Source: Paraclostridium bifermentans (lineage in GTDB: Bacteria; Bacillota; Clostridia; Peptostreptococcales; Peptostreptococcaceae). From it: a DNA stretch of 64,000 bases. Both the position numbers and the translations under genes were made by a program. The stretch spans positions 1,860,001 through 1,924,000 of the forward strand of contig NZ_CP079737.1 in NCBI RefSeq assembly GCF_019916025.1, written 5' to 3'. Below the pieces are notes generated by a model. That model was not told the origin of the DNA, made no database searches, and saw only the letters and a list, made by a program, of their open reading frames with translations. Positions 63,281-64,000 of this stretch are shown one piece after another; position 1 is the stretch's first letter, and every line of letters begins with the position of its first letter.

Positions 63281-64000
63281 ACTTTCTAAAGTTAACTTTT
63301 TTTACATTATCTTTGTTACTTTTATTTATATTTTTAGATAAAGTTCCCTCTTTTAATCCAAGTAATTCTTCTACATCTTTTGGGTATATGCTAAGACCAT
63401 AATTTATTAGGTTATTCATAAACAGACCTTCATTCATAATCTTACCTTCTATTAACATATCAAATGATTTTTTTAAAAGAATTGGATGCGAAGATTTTAT
63501 ATTACTATCTAATGGCTCTTTCTTGCTCCATCCATTTTTATCCATTTCGTTCATTAAGTACATATATTTTTTATAACTTATCTTTCCTAATTGGTAACCT
63601 CTAAGAATCATAGCCCATATAGGAACTATCCATTTGCTTTTTAATTCTATAAAATCTTCTAACTCTTGAGTTCCTTCTAGATCATTTAAAAATGAGTCCT
63701 TAGGCATTAAAAATGCACAAGCAAACTCATCTTTCGAGAATTTCTTAGATTGTATATTTGCTTCATTAGCTACTATATAAGCTAGTTCATATGCTAAGTC
63801 ATAATTTCTTATAGAAGCTGACTTTTTATCATTTCCTAGTGCTATAAAATATCTGCTGTCTTTATCTATACTTTGTTTTTGGCTAAATGCAAGAGCACCT
63901 TTTTTATCTATGTTAGTGGCAGATATAAAAATTCCATTTATCTCAAGCAAGTTAACCATATTACATATAGGTCCATTGTCCAAATTGAAATATTCTCTTG
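63279..64000 (-). CDS. ImmA/IrrE-like protein, 5' end beyond the window
   Basis: The frame stays open through the end of the window (…REYFNLDNGPICNM), so at least 240 residues and the true start are outside. NMVNLLEINGIFISATNID, ALAFSQKQ, DLAYELAYIV and KDEFACAFLMPKDSFLND follow the ImmA/IrrE (peptidase M78) pattern. The expected HExxH zinc motif reads YELAY, so catalytic activity is doubtful. A helix-turn-helix N-terminus is expected upstream. The C-terminal RGYQLGKISYKKYMYLMNEM region fits the family. Confidence 0.7.
   Translation of the reverse strand, partial: REYFNLDNGPICNMVNLLEINGIFISATNIDKKGALAFSQKQSIDKDSRYFIALGNDKKSASIRNYDLAYELAYIVANEANIQSKKFSKDEFACAFLMPKDSFLNDLEGTQELEDFIELKSKWIVPIWAMILRGYQLGKISYKKYMYLMNEMDKNGWSKKEPLDSNIKSSHPILLKKSFDMLIEGKIMNEGLFMNNLINYGLSIYPKDVEELLGLKEGTLSKNINKSNKDNVKKVNFRK

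Overview
This is a low-GC Firmicutes chromosome segment. It has AT-rich intergenic DNA, strong AGGAGG-type ribosome sites, frequent TTG/GTG starts and long, nearly perfect intrinsic terminators. The gene set (queuine salvage operon queK-qrtT-queL, split GcvPA/GcvPB-type proteins, NhaC, GlnS, siroheme reductases) suggests a Peptostreptococcaceae member of the Clostridioides/Paraclostridium/Romboutsia type. The family assignment is inference. I see no rRNA, tRNA, IS element, prophage or CRISPR array.

Layout. 1-2.4 kb: queuine salvage operon (minus strand) behind a preQ1-I-like riboswitch. 2.5-8.2 kb: an accessory island with a tandem family of five intact paralogous secreted ~150-aa proteins plus one broken copy. 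They share a nearly invariant upstream element and, in several copies, a terminator hairpin that overlaps the last codons. The island also holds an unrelated small secreted protein, tiny ORFs and four decaying gene relics. 8.2-11 kb: tldE-tldD, which meet the last paralog across a 70-bp perfect inverted repeat. 11-13.8 kb: yhbD-like regulator, two bactofilin-type proteins and a UPF0251-like protein. 13.8-21.7 kb: Ogt, a cupin-XRE regulator divergent from a D-amino-acid aldolase/dehydratase (with tandem dyad operators), a FAD oxidoreductase, an OYE-type flavin oxidoreductase, a methyltransferase plus ECF S component, an M24 peptidase and a DUF2809 protein. 21.7-31.2 kb: an Fe3+/phosphonate-type ABC importer, GNAT, YwaF-like and CPBP membrane proteins, a dicarboxylate/amino-acid symporter, and lysA behind a lysine riboswitch. 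31.5-41.2 kb: ion transporters, two MATE pumps (one divergent from a MerR regulator), a flavodoxin-fold oxidoreductase and small membrane proteins. 41.2-51 kb: ClpB, then an operon SDR - GcvPA-like - GcvPB-like - AcoX/NAD-kinase-like - NhaC. 51-52.6 kb: a PAS histidine kinase broken by a 4-bp duplication. 52.9-63.3 kb: glnS, uvsE, a siroheme reductase, YhdT-PanF, a sulfite-reductase-type protein, a rhodanese-fused CoA-disulfide/persulfide reductase, a divergent LysR regulator and a 23-residue membrane ORF. 63.3-64 kb: an ImmA/IrrE-like protein that runs off the window.

The three items most worth a second look are the secreted paralog array with its palindromes (3.5-8.3 kb), the operon built on divergent GcvPA/GcvPB homologues (44.2-50.9 kb), and the queuine salvage operon with its riboswitch (0-2.4 kb).
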